Assembly: GCA_036245525.1 (NCBI GenBank)
Contig: BTPG01000004.1
Location: 162,560,574 to 162,624,573 of the forward strand
Reading direction: 5' to 3'
DNA: 64,000 bases
DNA from: Semisulcospira habei
Lineage: Eukaryota > Mollusca > Gastropoda > Semisulcospiridae
Shown here: positions 11,100 to 22,919 of the stretch, piece by piece
Layout of the letters: the number at the start of each line of letters is the position of its first letter
How positions within the stretch are numbered: the first letter of the stretch is position 1
The notes under the pieces: generated by a model
What the model saw: only the letters and a program-made list of their open reading frames with translations
Database searches by the model: none
Told to the model about the DNA's origin: nothing
Position numbers and translations under genes: made by a program

Positions 11100-11312
11100 T
11101 TAACCCATTGTGTCCCAGGTACAAAATCAACGCACTTTGAAGTTGTCCTCTGATGAATGCATTACAATTTATGATACAGATCGACCGTGATAGTTCAAGG
11201 GTGGTGCCAGAATAGCTTGGCGTCTATGGGCGCCAAGCTATTCTGGCATCACCCTTGAACTATCATGGTCGAACCATATCTTGCTGTGGTGTGTCGGGAC
11301 TGAATGAGTTAA
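11100..11312. mobile_element. TTAA palindromic element, hairpin family 1
   Basis: TTAA at 11100-11103 and 11309-11312 bound a 213-bp element with inverted tips (CCCATTGTGTCCCA against tcgggactgaatgag). Its core, about 11181-11272, is a near-perfect palindrome with arms of about 45 bp (tagttcaagggtggtgccag... and its complement). The same core recurs at 13.3, 13.75, 17.5 and 58.2 kb, with remnants at 19.8 and 24.75 kb. No protein is encoded. TTAA with CCC tips suggests a piggyBac-type MITE. Confidence 0.7.
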
Positions 11313-11339
11313 CATCCAACACAGCTGTGTATTCACAGA

Positions 11340-11900
11340 CTGAAAACTGTGATAAAAAAAATAGGGAGTTTTCATTCGGTGTGTCAACCTAGGAAAGTTT
11401 CAAACAAGATGAGGATTTTGTCCCGAAGTCTACCGTATTGTTTGGAGAAAAGATGCGTTTATCTTTTAGGAACATTCAGAGTTGTTCATATTTTTGGGCT
11501 TATTATGCAGATCTATTTCCCTCCTCTCTAAGCCAGCCTCTGATCAACACACACGTCGGCGCACACAAATAAAGACGAACAAACGGCGTTTTTCGCCATT
11601 AGTACGCTCTGTGGGCTCGTGTAGCGACAGGAATCCATTTTCTACTCTAACCCACCCTCTGATCCGCACACACTGGCACACAGAAATAAAGACGGACACA
11701 CGGCGATTCCCGCCATTCGTAAGTTCTGCGGTCTGGCGTAGCATAACTATTCTGAAGAAGAAGAATAGCACGAGCAGCGAAATGACGTCACTTCAAGCTT
11801 CACGTCATGGCATCATTAGTCCCACGGCGCGTGTTCATAGTGACGACTCGATGTTATACGTCATCATCGCAGTACTAACATTTGACGTATTGGAACCAAC
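11340..11900 (+). repeat. Dispersed module shared with 50.4 and 52.4 kb
   Basis: From 11400 to 11700 the sequence runs parallel to about 50480-50710 (gatgaggatt..., gtctaccgtattgtttggag, gaacattcagagttgttcat). From about 11665 to 11895 it is nearly identical to 52395-52620, including aaatgacgtcacttcaagct and the tatacgtcatcatcgca block. An inverted match lies at 53995-54250. The motif agtctaccgtatt also marks the edges of other copies. This is probably the 5' module of family A. Open frames here are not supported as genes. Confidence 0.6.
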
Positions 11901-12049
11901 TTACGAATACGAATACCCTTATTGTCACAAGATGGGAAATTTGTTTGCAGCGGAATTTTTGTAAAACAGTTGTAAAAACAACAAATGTGAACATAAAACA
12001 AATAAATACATTTGACTGACTAGAACACACCGACCCATTACAGGGAGTA

Positions 12050-12847
12050 TGTGCACGTATATAACATCACAACCATCTTTGCAATTTTCTTGCTAATTTT
12101 CACAGGTCACAGTTTGACCTAATCCTACCCCAGGGCCGAGACAAACAGCAGGCATATATGCAAACACTGTTTATGAAAAATCATGCGGATATTAATGAGA
12201 AGATAGTTCTTTTCGTAAAAGAAGAATTAAAGTTATGTTAGGTGTTTCACAGATGACTCCGAAAAAGTGGTGCAGAAAATTGTCTGATTTTCACACCCAG
12301 GGCATTTAGGTCACAATTGACCTAATCGTACCCGACAGCCGAGACAAGCTGTAGGCTTATGTAAATACCGAATTCGAAAAATCATGCGATTATTAATGAG
12401 AAGATTGTTTGTTTGTTTTTTTCGTAAAAAAGATTCAATTGTTTTAAGATTAACCTATATAATTCGTGAAATTAATCCCAAAAACGTGAAAATATATTAT
12501 TTAAAGAAATATTTAATTATCACTCAAAAAGCTCTAGAGGTACAATGCTGGTTAACTCATTCGGTATCTCCCTTTCATCCAGCTATATGCAAAATATCTA
12601 GTAAAAATAAGAAAAATTACCCACTCCAGTGTAGATCAACCGTTGGTTTTTGTTTGTTTGTTTGTTTGTTTGTTTGTTTGTTTGGGTTTTTTTTGTTTTG
12701 TTTTTTTGTGAAACGGCCACTTTCTCGCTAATGAGCATCTTAATTAAAAAAAACCTGGAATAAAAAAGGTCCCGAGATAATTCTTTTTAGGGATAATATC
12801 CTAAAATTTCAAGCTTGTCCGTCCTCAATCGCGGGCTCTAGTCGCTG

Positions 12848-12917
<70 letters not shown>

Positions 12918-13110
12918 ACACGGCGCTTTGGCGCCAAAAAGACGTTCTCTAGCAAGGTTTGCGTAGCTAGACGTGACGTCATTTGTATCTTGTTGCTTCT
13001 TTGCCAGAATTTCTGCCCCGCACGCCCAAAACGTCATGTGCATGTCCGGAATGAGCTCTGACCAGCCCCATTTCAAAGTCTACCGTATTTTTAAAATACT
13101 TTAGACAAAA
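12050..13110 (+). repeat. Dispersed element (family A), long copy with CA tract
   Basis: Collinear with 52640-53480 and, in reverse, with 42466-43235. It shares gaaaaagtggtgcagaaaat, the gtcacaattgacctaatcgt block, aattatcactcaaaa and gactagcg/ctagtcgctgtca next to the CA tract at 12849-12915, then ttggcgccaaa and gcaaggtttgcgtagctaga. It ends at gtctaccgtatttttaaaatac, an imperfect palindrome. A (GTTT)n run lies at about 12647-12686. No coding capacity is visible. Confidence 0.65.
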
Positions 13111-13200
13111 ACACGCGAACTTGCCGCTATTTTGGTCCCAAGCTTAGAGGTTAAAATAATTGAAATTAGCTGGTTCGAAGTTCGTTTTCTGTGTTGACTC

Positions 13201-13416
13201 TTAACTCATTCCGTACCCCAAGACCGAAATTCCCAAAATTTGCCGTTGTTCTCTGAAGACTGCATTGCAGTGCAGGACACAGATCGGCCAAGATAGTTCA
13301 AGGGTGATGCCAGAATAGCTTGGCGCCCACAGGCGCCAAGCTATTCTGACATCACCCTTAAACTATCATGGTCGATCCTTATCTTGCTGTGGTGTGTCTG
13401 GGGTAGAATTAGTTAA
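13201..13416. mobile_element. TTAA palindromic element, hairpin family 1
   Basis: TTAA at 13201-13204 and 13413-13416. The outer inverted ends are CTCATTCCGTACCCCA and tggggtagaattag. The inner palindrome at 13282-13377 has arms of about 45 bp. Flanks of the core (ttgttctctgaag..., tatcttgctgtggtgtgtc) match the copy at 11.1 kb, so the two belong to one subfamily. Confidence 0.75.
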
Positions 13417-13676
13417 GGCTGACAGACCAAACTCGCTGCAGGCGTGGCAGGCGTGTATTGATTCATTATGCTATGCAGTTTAATCAATATGACATTTTCC
13501 TCTGGCAGCTCCCTGCCTTTATTCAGGCTAACAAAAAGTCTTAATGTTGTCGATGAAATGCCTCATATGGTCATTCTGAATGGGTTGTTTGAAAACACCG
13601 GCCTTGGCTGTTCGCTTTTGGATATACAGTCCCATACGCTTAAGTCGAAAACGGATAAGTTTAAATCGAACTTCGG

Positions 13677-13900
13677 TTAGCCCTTATCAATCGGAATACA
13701 CCAGTGTGTGAAATAAGTTTGACTAAAATAGTTCAAGGGTAGTGCCAGAATAGCTTGGCGCCTCTAGGCGCCCAGCTATTCTGGCACTACCCTTGAACTA
13801 AAGCCATTGATCTATATCCTTATCTGTAAGTACTATAATGTAGCTTGCATATGGCAATGTACAAATTTGAAGATTCTAGCCTCAGGATGATATGGGTTAA
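13677..13900. mobile_element. TTAA palindromic element, hairpin family 1 (second subtype)
   Basis: TTAG at 13677 and TTAA at 13897 bound the element. The core palindrome at 13727-13801 resembles the other copies. The outer parts differ: the left side (cggaatacaccagtgtgtgaa) is the complement of the right side of the 58.2-kb copy, and the right side (cctcaggatgatatgggttaa) is the complement of the left side of the 17.4-kb copy. Confidence 0.7.
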
Positions 13901-14235
13901 GTCGAACGTGTTTCTCCTCTCAAAATTCGGGTAAGTCGGGTATTTTTTTTAATGCAGTTCCATACGCCGCTAAGTCAAAGACGGATAGGTTGAAAAACGC
14001 TTAAGTCGAACGATTTTCACCCATGTCCAAAGCTGCTCTTTTAGGACTCATTTTACAAATAATTTTTAAACGGTGCAGCTTGGGTCGGCCGATAAATCGA
14101 ATGCATTTCTCGTTTTCCAAGCTCGGATAAGTCGAACCATTTCTTTTTCTGTAGCCAAAGTTGCTCTTTCTATGGCTAACATTTAACTGAAAGTGGCTGC
14201 GTTAAGTCGAACCAAACTCAGTTAAGTCGAATCAA
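13901..14235. repeat. Cluster of AAGTCGAAC-type motifs
   Basis: The motif (g)ataagtcgaac or ttaagtcgaac and close variants recur at about 13899, 13931, 13971, 14011, 14088, 14127, 14202 and 14222. Others lie at 13641 and 15414. Spacing is irregular, so this is not a simple tandem array. Subterminal motifs like this occur in some pogo/Tc1-type non-autonomous elements; that link is inference. Confidence 0.4.
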
Positions 14236-14363
14236 ACATTTATGGTCGTTTGAACACACAGCGACACTGATATTCACACCGGCACCTTCTGACCATGTTT
14301 CGTTGTCGATTGCTGCACACCTCAAACTTCGAACCCATCCAACGTGGTCGTCATTTAAAAAAA

Positions 14364-15710
<1,347 letters not shown>

Positions 15711-15790
15711 TTAACTCATTCGAGACCTGCTACCTCCGGATACGCGGCTTAAACCGCGTATCCGGAGGCGGCACGTCTCGAATGAGTTAA
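15711..15790. mobile_element. TTAA palindromic element, hairpin family 2
   Basis: An 80-bp near-perfect palindrome from TTAACTCATTCGAGAC to gtctcgaatgagttaa, with inner arms tccggatacgcgg / ccgcgtatccgga. A second copy lies at 60008-60086, a copy lacking the centre at 25769-25811, and weaker remnants at about 22575 and 58520. TTAA at both ends is consistent with a TTAA-targeting element. Confidence 0.75.
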
Positions 15791-16190
15791 TACCTGAGTA
15801 ACTGTGTGACCAGGAAGCAATCGTCCACATTTAATAAATGAGCTTAAACTTTGCCGAGTCTAACATACAATTCATCGCAAAAGAGTATCGGTGTAAGAAC
15901 AGGTCACACATGCATTTAGCTTCCAGGGCAAGTACGGTTTTATGCAGGCTAGCAGACGACAGTGAAGTTACGGGGTACTTAGTGCTTCAGAGTTATGTGG
16001 AAAACTTAGAATTGAAAGGTTTTTTTAATTATTATTGCTTCAAATGTTGCTCCACCAGTGGTGTGTTCTGCGTGGAAATGTGTTGGTTTGAGAGGTTGGT
16101 TAATCCGATTGTTCATGTACTTTTTGCGAGACGCTAATAGAAAGGATCTCAGGAACTGATTGGAGACGCGAGACATCGCTACAGACCCAC
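15791..16190. other. No gene recognised
   Basis: An open frame of about 100 codons is present on the plus strand but shows no motif or splice context, so I do not call it. Confidence 0.4.
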
Positions 16191-16195
16191 TTTTT

Positions 16196-17125
16196 GGCTC
16201 ACGTGCGATAGCAAACTTTAGTCTACTGATCTATCCGTCGTCTGTTCCGTGGTAAACTTTAAACATTGACATTTTGCCAGAGGCTAATCAAGACACAAAC
16301 TTTAAACTTGGCCCAAGAACACGTTTAGACCTTTCTAAACATACTAATTTCAGTGACCTCTCAAAGGTCAGGTCATAGGGGTTCAGAAATAGGTCAAAAT
16401 ATACATTTGGGAGAAACAATTCTCAAGTATTATGTTCAACTTCAAACCCAAACTTGGTACAGCGATACCTGATAGTAAGACCTATCTATACATACTAATT
16501 TGGATGATCTCTCGGAAAGGTCAAGGGTCACAAGAGATGGGAGAATGTGTGAACAATGCCAATTTTGATAGATTTATAGTTTTCATCAACTTTTAGCAAA
16601 CTTTTCAGTCAAATATGGCACAAAGATAGTTGATAAGACCTTCCTATGCATAATAATTTAGTTGACACATCGCAAAGGTCAAGGGTCATGCGGCGATCTA
16701 GAAATACATAAAAAGAAGAAAAGACATATTTTTTTCAAAAATTGTTTTTTCAAAAATACTGTTTTCAAATTCAAACCTAGACCGTTCTATTCATATCAAT
16801 CTGGATGACCCCTTTGAAGGTCAAAGGTCACAAGAGGTCGGCACGTATGTGAAAAATGCCAGTTTTGGTTGAAATGGTATTTTTTTATGCTAGTTTATGC
16901 AAACTATTCATTCAAACGTGACATACAAGTTGCTAATTTAGCTAACCCATCGCAAAGGTCAAGGGTCACGGAGGGTTGACAAATGTGTGAAAAATACATA
17001 AAGCCAGGCCTCTACTTATGTTACGACACTTGAATACTTGCGTATTTCCATGACATGTCAGAAAGGTCGAGGTCACAAAGGTCACACATACGTACGTTAA
17101 TCGGTCATACACGTGAACCATAAGG
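16196..17125 (+). repeat. Dispersed repeat with AGGTCA direct-repeat units, copy 1
   Basis: It starts ggctcacgtgcga and ends gtcatacacgtgaacc...ctttcttgt, so its two ends are imperfect inverted repeats. The interior has about five diverged units of 137-158 bp, each with (a)aaggtcaagggtca or a close variant (at about 16363, 16516, 16674, 16817, 16954). The one at 16817 is AGGTCAAAGGTCA, an exact two-half-site DR1. A better-preserved copy lies at 48118-48948. No protein is encoded. DR1 is the known binding site type for RXR/HNF4-group nuclear receptors. Confidence 0.7.
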
Positions 17126-17361
17126 GCTTCGCCTTTCTTGTCACCTTTGTTTTGGGGGTAGAAGTCTTCTACGCTATTTTCTATGGGAAATCGATGGATT
17201 TTTATTTGGTCATGTAAGTAGCTGATGTTTATAACGGGGAAATCAGAATCTGGAAATCCTGAAGGTAACGCAATTTATGTGCTAAAACACTTTGTCATGC
17301 AACCGACCTTACGACTTCTGATTTAGAGGATGCATGTTTCAATGCATCGTCCCACAAACAT

Positions 17362-17572
17362 CTAACCCATTACATCCTGAGGCAGATTTTGTAAAGTGCG
17401 CATACTGTTCTACGAAGGCTACATTACAGGTTAGGAGATAGATCAACTGTTTTAGTTCAGGGGTGGTGCCAGAACAGCTTGGCGCCTCAGGCGCCAAGCT
17501 ATTCTGGCACCACCCTTGAACTATCAGTCACATTTATTTCAAGCAATGGGTGTATCAGGAGGAAAGGGTTAA
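17362..17572. mobile_element. TTAA palindromic element, hairpin family 1
   Basis: CTAACCCATT at 17362 and aagggttaa ending 17572 bound the element. The core palindrome at 17453-17524 (tagttcaggggtggtgccag and its complement) has a minimal loop. The first end has a C in place of T in TTAA. Confidence 0.7.
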
Positions 17573-17704
17573 GAACGGAAATAACGCTGTGTGTATGGTT
17601 AGAAAGAAAACTGAGAAATGTTTTAAGTGAGTGTAATATGAAAAAACAAATATTGAGCTATCATTAAAATGTCGACCACTGAATCTTTGTATAGTGGTGT
17701 TTAT

Positions 17705-17771
<67 letters not shown>
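17705..17771. repeat. (AAT)n microsatellite, LINE tail
   Basis: About 21 AAT units. On the minus strand this is the ATT-repeat 3' end of the LINE above, as in CR1/L2-like and related LINEs that end in short tandem repeats. Confidence 0.95.
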
Positions 17772-17774
<3 letters not shown>

Positions 17775-17930
17775 TTATTTCAGTTTTTGCAGGCCATCAG
17801 GCCCATATGAACACAAAATACAATTTACAACCAGAAAATACAGGAAGGTGGTTGTAAAGAACACAATCACATAGCATTACACCAGCACACATAAATAAAC
17901 AAAAACAACGAAAGTTCAAAGCAAATCCCT

Positions 17931-18890
17931 CTAATTCCTTAATTTAAGGCACCCTGAAATATACATAGCAACTTTAAAGACCAGTTTATCATGTAGGTTT
18001 CCACACAGCAGCTGAACTTTGAGATCGGATGGGAATCTGTAGTAAAACAGTGGAATGTACTTTTTACGTAAAGGGGAATATTTTGGACACTCGAAAAGAA
18101 AATGACACAAATCTTCAGCCTTATGCCAATCACATGAATTACATTCTGGATTAGTGATGGGTTTTCCAAATCTGGATACTCCGTTTAAAGGTAAACGGTT
18201 ACATCTAAGTAAACAAATTGCCCGCCTGAGTTCACAAGAAGTCAGCTGCCCTATGTAACTTGCTCTAAGTATTTCTGGGTGGTAATGGCAGTATTCTGTG
18301 TTTGATGTAAGGGATGCATGCCAGTCCTGTCGGAAACAATCCATCAGCCGATCTTTGAATATCTGAATGAACAGAGGAGTGTTTCCAACTGACTGCATTT
18401 CCCACACATACCCAAACCCATGCATACACAACAGAGTCTTTATTTGCGTAGCCCAGTTCGATCTACCTGAGGCATCATGCATACATAACATCGTGTAACA
18501 CTGTCTTGGGTATCTGTTTTCTGACATGGTAAGAAGTCTGCACCAATACTTCACCATTCGAACATAGGCATCAATATACATAGGAAATCTTCCACACTCA
18601 CCCAGCGCAATATTGTTTTTTACATCTCTTCCAACACCAAGAACCATTTTACAAACCTTTATATGAACCTGCTCAATTACATCATGCCTCTGGAAACCCC
18701 AGACCTCTGACCCGTATAGCACAATGGGCTTAATCTTGACATCATGTCAAAAATGTGAAAAACAGTGTCAGCTGGCAAGTTTTGTAATTTGAAGTATAGT
18801 CTTTTGATGCCTGCAACTGCTCTCCTGGCTTTTCCAGCTAAGTTTTCTACACATCTAGCCCAGTTCAGAGTAGAGAAAAATATCACACAA
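17931..18890 (-). pseudogene. LINE reverse transcriptase, C-terminal part
   Basis: Read on the minus strand, it begins at LNWARCVENLAGKARRAV and continues through LPADTVFHIFDMM. It then needs a frame change near 18725 to continue as VLYGSEVWG, the conserved start of the post-palm region in many non-LTR reverse transcriptases. The remaining 263 codons are open. They include a zinc-knuckle-like CNSCDWHKAEDLCHFLFEC near residues 193-211, typical of LINE C-termini, and stop at 17931. The palm motifs are absent through truncation. The frameshift and missing 5' part make it non-functional. The clade is uncertain within non-LTR elements. Confidence 0.8.
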
Positions 18891-18899
18891 ATGGAGGTT

Positions 18900-18982
18900 T
18901 TGTGAAAAATTGTGAAAAATGGTTTTATGCTGACAAGCAGATTCAAGTCGAGTCCAGTTATACTTACCTTGGTGTTTATTAT
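18900..18982 (+). pseudogene. Inverted segment of the same LINE reverse transcriptase
   Basis: About 27 codons on the plus strand read NCEKWFYADKQIQ then SSYTYLGVYY. In LINE proteins this stretch lies immediately before the STLNWARC part found on the other strand. The segment ends at the 12-bp flanking repeat. Confidence 0.75.
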
Positions 18983-19369
18983 GGCACGTGGTGTATATAC
19001 TATCGGGCAGTACTGACAGGACACCAGTTACCGGCGTTGAGTCCTATACTGCCAGCGGCGCGCCTTTCCCGGACATTTCAATCATCATATTATTATAATA
19101 GGTGCCTGCCTAGTGCGTGCTGATCAACGCAAGTTTCTGAGAGTGCGATTCGGGCCCTCATGCGCGCGAGTAACCACACATTCTCAGTAGGCTGTATATG
19201 TGTGCTAGTGCGCGCGTGAGAGGTCTGACCCGCAGTTTCGTATATCAGCACTCACTCGTCAAGCGCCTATGGACCTCAGCTGCCTTCCGACCACCGCACC
19301 ATCACCCTTGACACGTCCACTGTCAATTTCAGAATTATTTTTTCCCCAAGTCCTGGGGCGGATCAGTTC
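18983..19369. other. No gene recognised
   Basis: CG-rich sequence with no supported coding or repeat feature. Confidence 0.4.
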
Positions 19370-19735
19370 AGTTACCTTGAGGTGGGGGTGGGGGTCGAAT
19401 ATTTTTGATTGGGGCCTTCAACCCGACACAAAAGGCCTACCCGAAGCTAGACCTTCCAGTGGCCGAAAAATCAAACAACGGAGAAGGGGGGGGGGGGGAG
19501 GGGATAGAGGGGGAGAAGGCGTGTGTGTGTGTGTGTCAAGACTCTCCTCACCACTTGCCAAAATGTCTCCTAAATATCAAACAGGGAGGGGGGGGGGGAG
19601 GTTTCCAAACATCCCAAAAAGGGACTTTGCTATAGCATTTTCAAGAATTTTGCTTGGGGGGGGGGGGGGAGGGGAGGTCCGGAGCCCCTCCAAACACCCC
19701 CTCCCCCCCCCCCGCCCAGATCCGCCCCTGCAAGT
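19370..19735 (+). repeat. G/C-rich dispersed repeat (family G)
   Basis: It contains the core ttcaacccgacacaaaaggc...gtggccgaaaaatcaaaca (the complement of 3680-3770). G runs follow, then caaagactc/aagactctc, tatcaaac and ctttgctatagcattttcaa, the last of which recurs at 59550-59580. It ends in gatccgcccctg, a terminal motif also seen inverted at about 47700. Glycine/proline-rich open frames here are composition artefacts. Confidence 0.7.
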
Positions 19736-20278
19736 CCTTTATAAGTCTTAGAGCGTTTATTGACTGGTCAATACAGTTTAAGATTAGCTACCCTTAAGCT
19801 ATCAATCATGGTCAATCCATGGCCGCCTGATCAGAGTGGCGCCTTGTTAGCTCCATCCTGATCAAACGCTGCATTGAACTATCGCTGTAGCTCCATCTTT
19901 CGCAGTTGGCGCAGGGAGTGAACGAAGTGGTGCTTCTATCCACACGCAATGAATTCGGCTTAGACGGGTATTGGGTTTAGCGCTCGTCAGGTAGCCTCAA
20001 TGATGGCAAGGAGTCTATTGTTTTATGCAATGTATGTGTATGGCTTTGACCGTCGGTCAAGCCATCAGCTATGTCCCTATCCTATGTCTCATTTATGGCT
20101 CTTTCTTATTGAGTTGCCTTCATTACCGTATCCGCTAGACCCTCGGGAATTCCTGACTAGTATAGGGCCTTCTATAAATATCGTACTGAGTTAATGGTGT
20201 CTGAGACTGTAATCCCCGGTAAGGTTGGTAAGACAGCCGACTGCTCTTCTCATATTCCTCCTATGATTACCGATTGTT
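19736..20278. other. No gene; remnant of hairpin family 1
   Basis: At about 19786-19820 ctacccttaagctatcaatcatggtcaatc matches one arm and flank of hairpin family 1. The rest shows nothing recognisable. Confidence 0.4.
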
Positions 20279-20279
20279 T

Positions 20280-20537
20280 TTTAGTTCACCGTATTGAAAA
20301 TACGGTAGACTATTAGGATGGGCCCTGGTGGAGTAAGTTCAAGTATGTAGAAACCCGTGACGTCAAATGTGACCTAGAGTCAAGCTCTAGAGCAAAAACG
20401 TACACAGTAAAAATGACGACTTGTTCCGCCGACCGCACTCAACGTACTTTTGGTACCAGGCGCCGCGCGCGTGCGTGCGCGTGTGTGTGTGTGTGTTTGT
20501 GTGCGCGCACGCGTGTGTGTCAGTGTGTGCGTGTGTG

Positions 20538-20615
<78 letters not shown>

Positions 20616-20640
20616 GGTGTTTGTACTCTTACACACTTGA
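20280..20640 (-). repeat. Family A copy (inverted) with TG tract
   Basis: It begins at caccgtattgaaaatacggtagac, the palindromic family A edge seen at 42468 and 13076. It continues through aaaaatgacg and gtacttttggtaccaggcgcc into a GC/TG tract at 20467-20611. The order is the reverse of the copies at 2.1-3.3 and 12.8 kb. Similarity away from the CA tract is weak, so this copy is old. Confidence 0.5.
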
Positions 20641-20757
20641 ACTGAAGTTATAGATGTTGTCGGTCAAAATCTAAACGTTATCAGAGCCTTCGAGGATACT
20701 GAAATTGGAGTGCTCTTTGATGAGAAATGGAAACTTTGGAGAAAGTCTGGCCACCCG

Positions 20758-20759
<2 letters not shown>

Positions 20760-20806
<47 letters not shown>

Positions 20807-21145
20807 TTCACCTGAAATTTAAAATTTAGCTTTTTTTGGGGAACAGGTGTTGTGCGACTTCGTAACTCTTCAACTTTTTTAAAGCGAAAATTACTTCACC
20901 GCGGGAAAATATCAAAAATCGATACATTTCTCCATACTTACTTACATAGGCCTGTCGCCCATCGTCAACTTTTCTCCACCGTCCGCGGTCCTGGGAAATT
21001 TCTCTTCAGCAGCTCTTTCCAGGTGTGCTCCATCTGTTTGGTGTCAGCCTCCAAGTCCCTTCTCCAGAAGTGTCGGGATCTCCCCCTTTTCCTTTTGCCT
21101 TTTGTATTCCACGACAGGGCATGTCTGATGACGTTTGTTGTTAGC
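20760..21145 (-). pseudogene. 5'-truncated LINE 3' end with poly(A) tail
   Basis: On the minus strand, about 21145 down to 20935 encodes ALSWNTKGKRKRGRSRHFWRR, then LEADTKQMEHTWKELLKR. These match the conserved C-terminal tail of RTE/related LINE reverse transcriptases (WNPQGKRKRGRP..TWRR type). A short 3' UTR follows and then 44 A residues (poly-T on the plus strand, 20760-20803). Everything upstream is missing, as in a normal 5'-truncated retrotransposition. No element body beyond the tail is left. Confidence 0.7.
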
Positions 21146-21426
21146 TTTCACAAAGTTATCTAGATAAGGTAAAATAGATTGATAAGGTACTATTAGATAG
21201 ATAACTGTGCTGCATTTGAGATGTATAGCCTTTAGATTTTGTGTGTTATCAATTTATTTATATTAAAAACAAACCCAACAGAAGTTTTCTTTCTATTATA
21301 TATACATGAAGCAACAAAAAAGCAAGCAAACAAAAAACAACAACAAACAAACAAACAACACCTTCTACAGTGTCATGCTTATATTGATGGAAAACACCAA
21401 TTACGTCACCATAATGCCATGCTCTC
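21146..21426. other. No gene recognised
   Basis: AT-rich sequence with A-rich CAAA runs and no supported feature. Confidence 0.4.
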
Positions 21427-21436
21427 TCAATGCCAT

Positions 21437-21519
<83 letters not shown>
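21427..21519. repeat. (CT)n microsatellite
   Basis: About 45 CT units. Simple L/S and R/E open frames across it are artefacts. Confidence 0.95.
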
Positions 21520-21522
<3 letters not shown>

Positions 21523-21555
21523 CACTTACTTAATGGTAAACTTACTGTCATAAAT

Positions 21556-22510
21556 GGCGAGTTCGGTTTTCTTAGATTTGTCAAAGGCGTTTGACCTCGT
21601 CAATCATAGCGTTTTAATTAAAGAAAACTTGCTGTCTATCATCTAAGGGCTGATACTCTTGCGTGTCTTTCGTCATATCTAAACGGGCGTGCACAATGTC
21701 TATGTAAATGGCAAAAACTCACGTGAAGTGGTGATAGATTCGGAGTACCGGATGGAACTCTTTGATGTCTCGTCATTAGATGTAACTTGTATAGTGGGTC
21801 CTCTGCAGGGCGGTCTAAATGATGTATCTGAATGGTGCAATATAACTCGCTGATACCACATCCAACTAAAACTAAACGTATGCTACACGGCAAAAACATC
21901 AGCGCAAACGTCCTTCCCTTTAACTCTTATTTAATTGTCAGCCTGCGGAGCAAGTCGAAGAAGAACCATTGAAGACAAGTTGTGCTGGCAGAGTCATATT
22001 ACTAAAGTTTGTAAGACAATAACCCACAAATTATTTCAGCTGTCGAAATTGAGACACTATCAACCAATAGGGAAACTCTTCTACTGTGCACACATTCAGC
22101 CACATCTTGATTATGCATCTTCTGTCTCAGTGGGAAGGTAGGAGCGCTGCTAATTTTTTAAAAAAAAAAAGACTCAGTTCTCTCCACAGAAGCGATATCA
22201 AACTAGTATTGACAGACCCACAGAAATCATTACTACTAACACAAGTTTAAGATGCTAGATATTCTACCACTTGAAAAGCAGTTTATATATAATGCGTTGA
22301 TACTCATGCGCAAAATCACCATTTCACAATCGCCAGCATATCTCAGTAATGTATTTCGTTTCGCTCATAGGTCTAGTAGAACGTCAGGGAAGAATTTGAC
22401 AGTACCAATGTCTCTCTTGGACGTTTAAAAGACATGTCCTGTTCTGGCGCAAAGTTATGGAACTCGGTTTCTGCAGACGTTAGAGCAGCACCATCAATTA
22501 GAAGTTAACA
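21556..22510 (+). pseudogene. Decayed CR1-type LINE reverse transcriptase
   Basis: Several frames are needed to read it. It begins at SVFLDLSKAFDLVNH (palm motif A) at about 21565-21610 and continues to the GVPxG motif B region near 21745. It then jumps to DKLCWQSHITKVCKTITHKL and HIQPHLDYASSV at about 21975-22130, followed by a C-terminal region with DILPLEKQFIYNALILM near 22255-22305. The order matches the better copy at 33.8-36.6 kb. The FADD motif is lost in an internal deletion. Stops and frameshifts are frequent, so it is an old dead copy. Confidence 0.75.
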
Positions 22511-22569
22511 GATTTAACTGTTGAAACATCTGAGGAATAAATAAAACACTGTTCGATTGTGACGATATG

Positions 22570-22640
22570 CACTCTCTGCCGGATGCGCGGCTTTACGCCG
22601 GTATCTGGAGGCGGATGAGGCGCGCTTAAGTTAATGAAGC
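22570..22640. repeat. Diverged hairpin family 2 remnant
   Basis: tgccggatgcgcggcttta / cgccggtatctggaggcgg reproduces the central arms of family 2 with many changes, and the outer arms are mostly lost. Confidence 0.4.
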
Positions 22641-22853
22641 CTTGCACGTTAGCTTGGAACATGTGTATATTCCACTCTAATTAACTTATTATTCATTAAA
22701 ATACGCCTGTGAATGCACTTAGACTGAAAGCAAACCTTTGTCGATACATTAGGATTATTACTTGCTCTTATACTGTTGGACATCTGTAGGTAGAAAAGAA
22801 AGTGATCAAGAAGTCTGATACTCATTACGCACTTTGTTTATAACAACATTACT

Positions 22854-22855
<2 letters not shown>

Positions 22856-22917
<62 letters not shown>
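22856..22917. repeat. (AAT)n microsatellite
   Basis: About 20 AAT/ATA units. No LINE sequence is recognisable next to it. Confidence 0.95.

Positions 22918-22919
<2 letters not shown>

Larger units (their letters stand above)
17696..18982 (-). mobile_element. 5'-truncated LINE with inverted 5' segment
   Basis: The main part is on the minus strand, from about 18886 down to an (AAT)n tail at 17705-17771 preceded (minus strand) by tgaaataaat. The segment from about 18900 to 18982 carries the preceding part of the same protein on the plus strand. The two pieces meet head to head and both reach the same codons (GVY). A 12-bp direct repeat, ggtgtttattat, flanks the insertion at 17696-17707 and 18971-18982. 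This is the structure left by twin priming during LINE insertion. Confidence 0.8.

Noticed and set aside
15838..16137. 99-codon plus-strand frame
   Set aside because: No domain, no splice context and biased toward chance length in this composition.
20760..20803. Poly-T as a transcription terminator
   Set aside because: It is the poly(A) tail of a minus-strand LINE fragment, whose coding end lies next to it.
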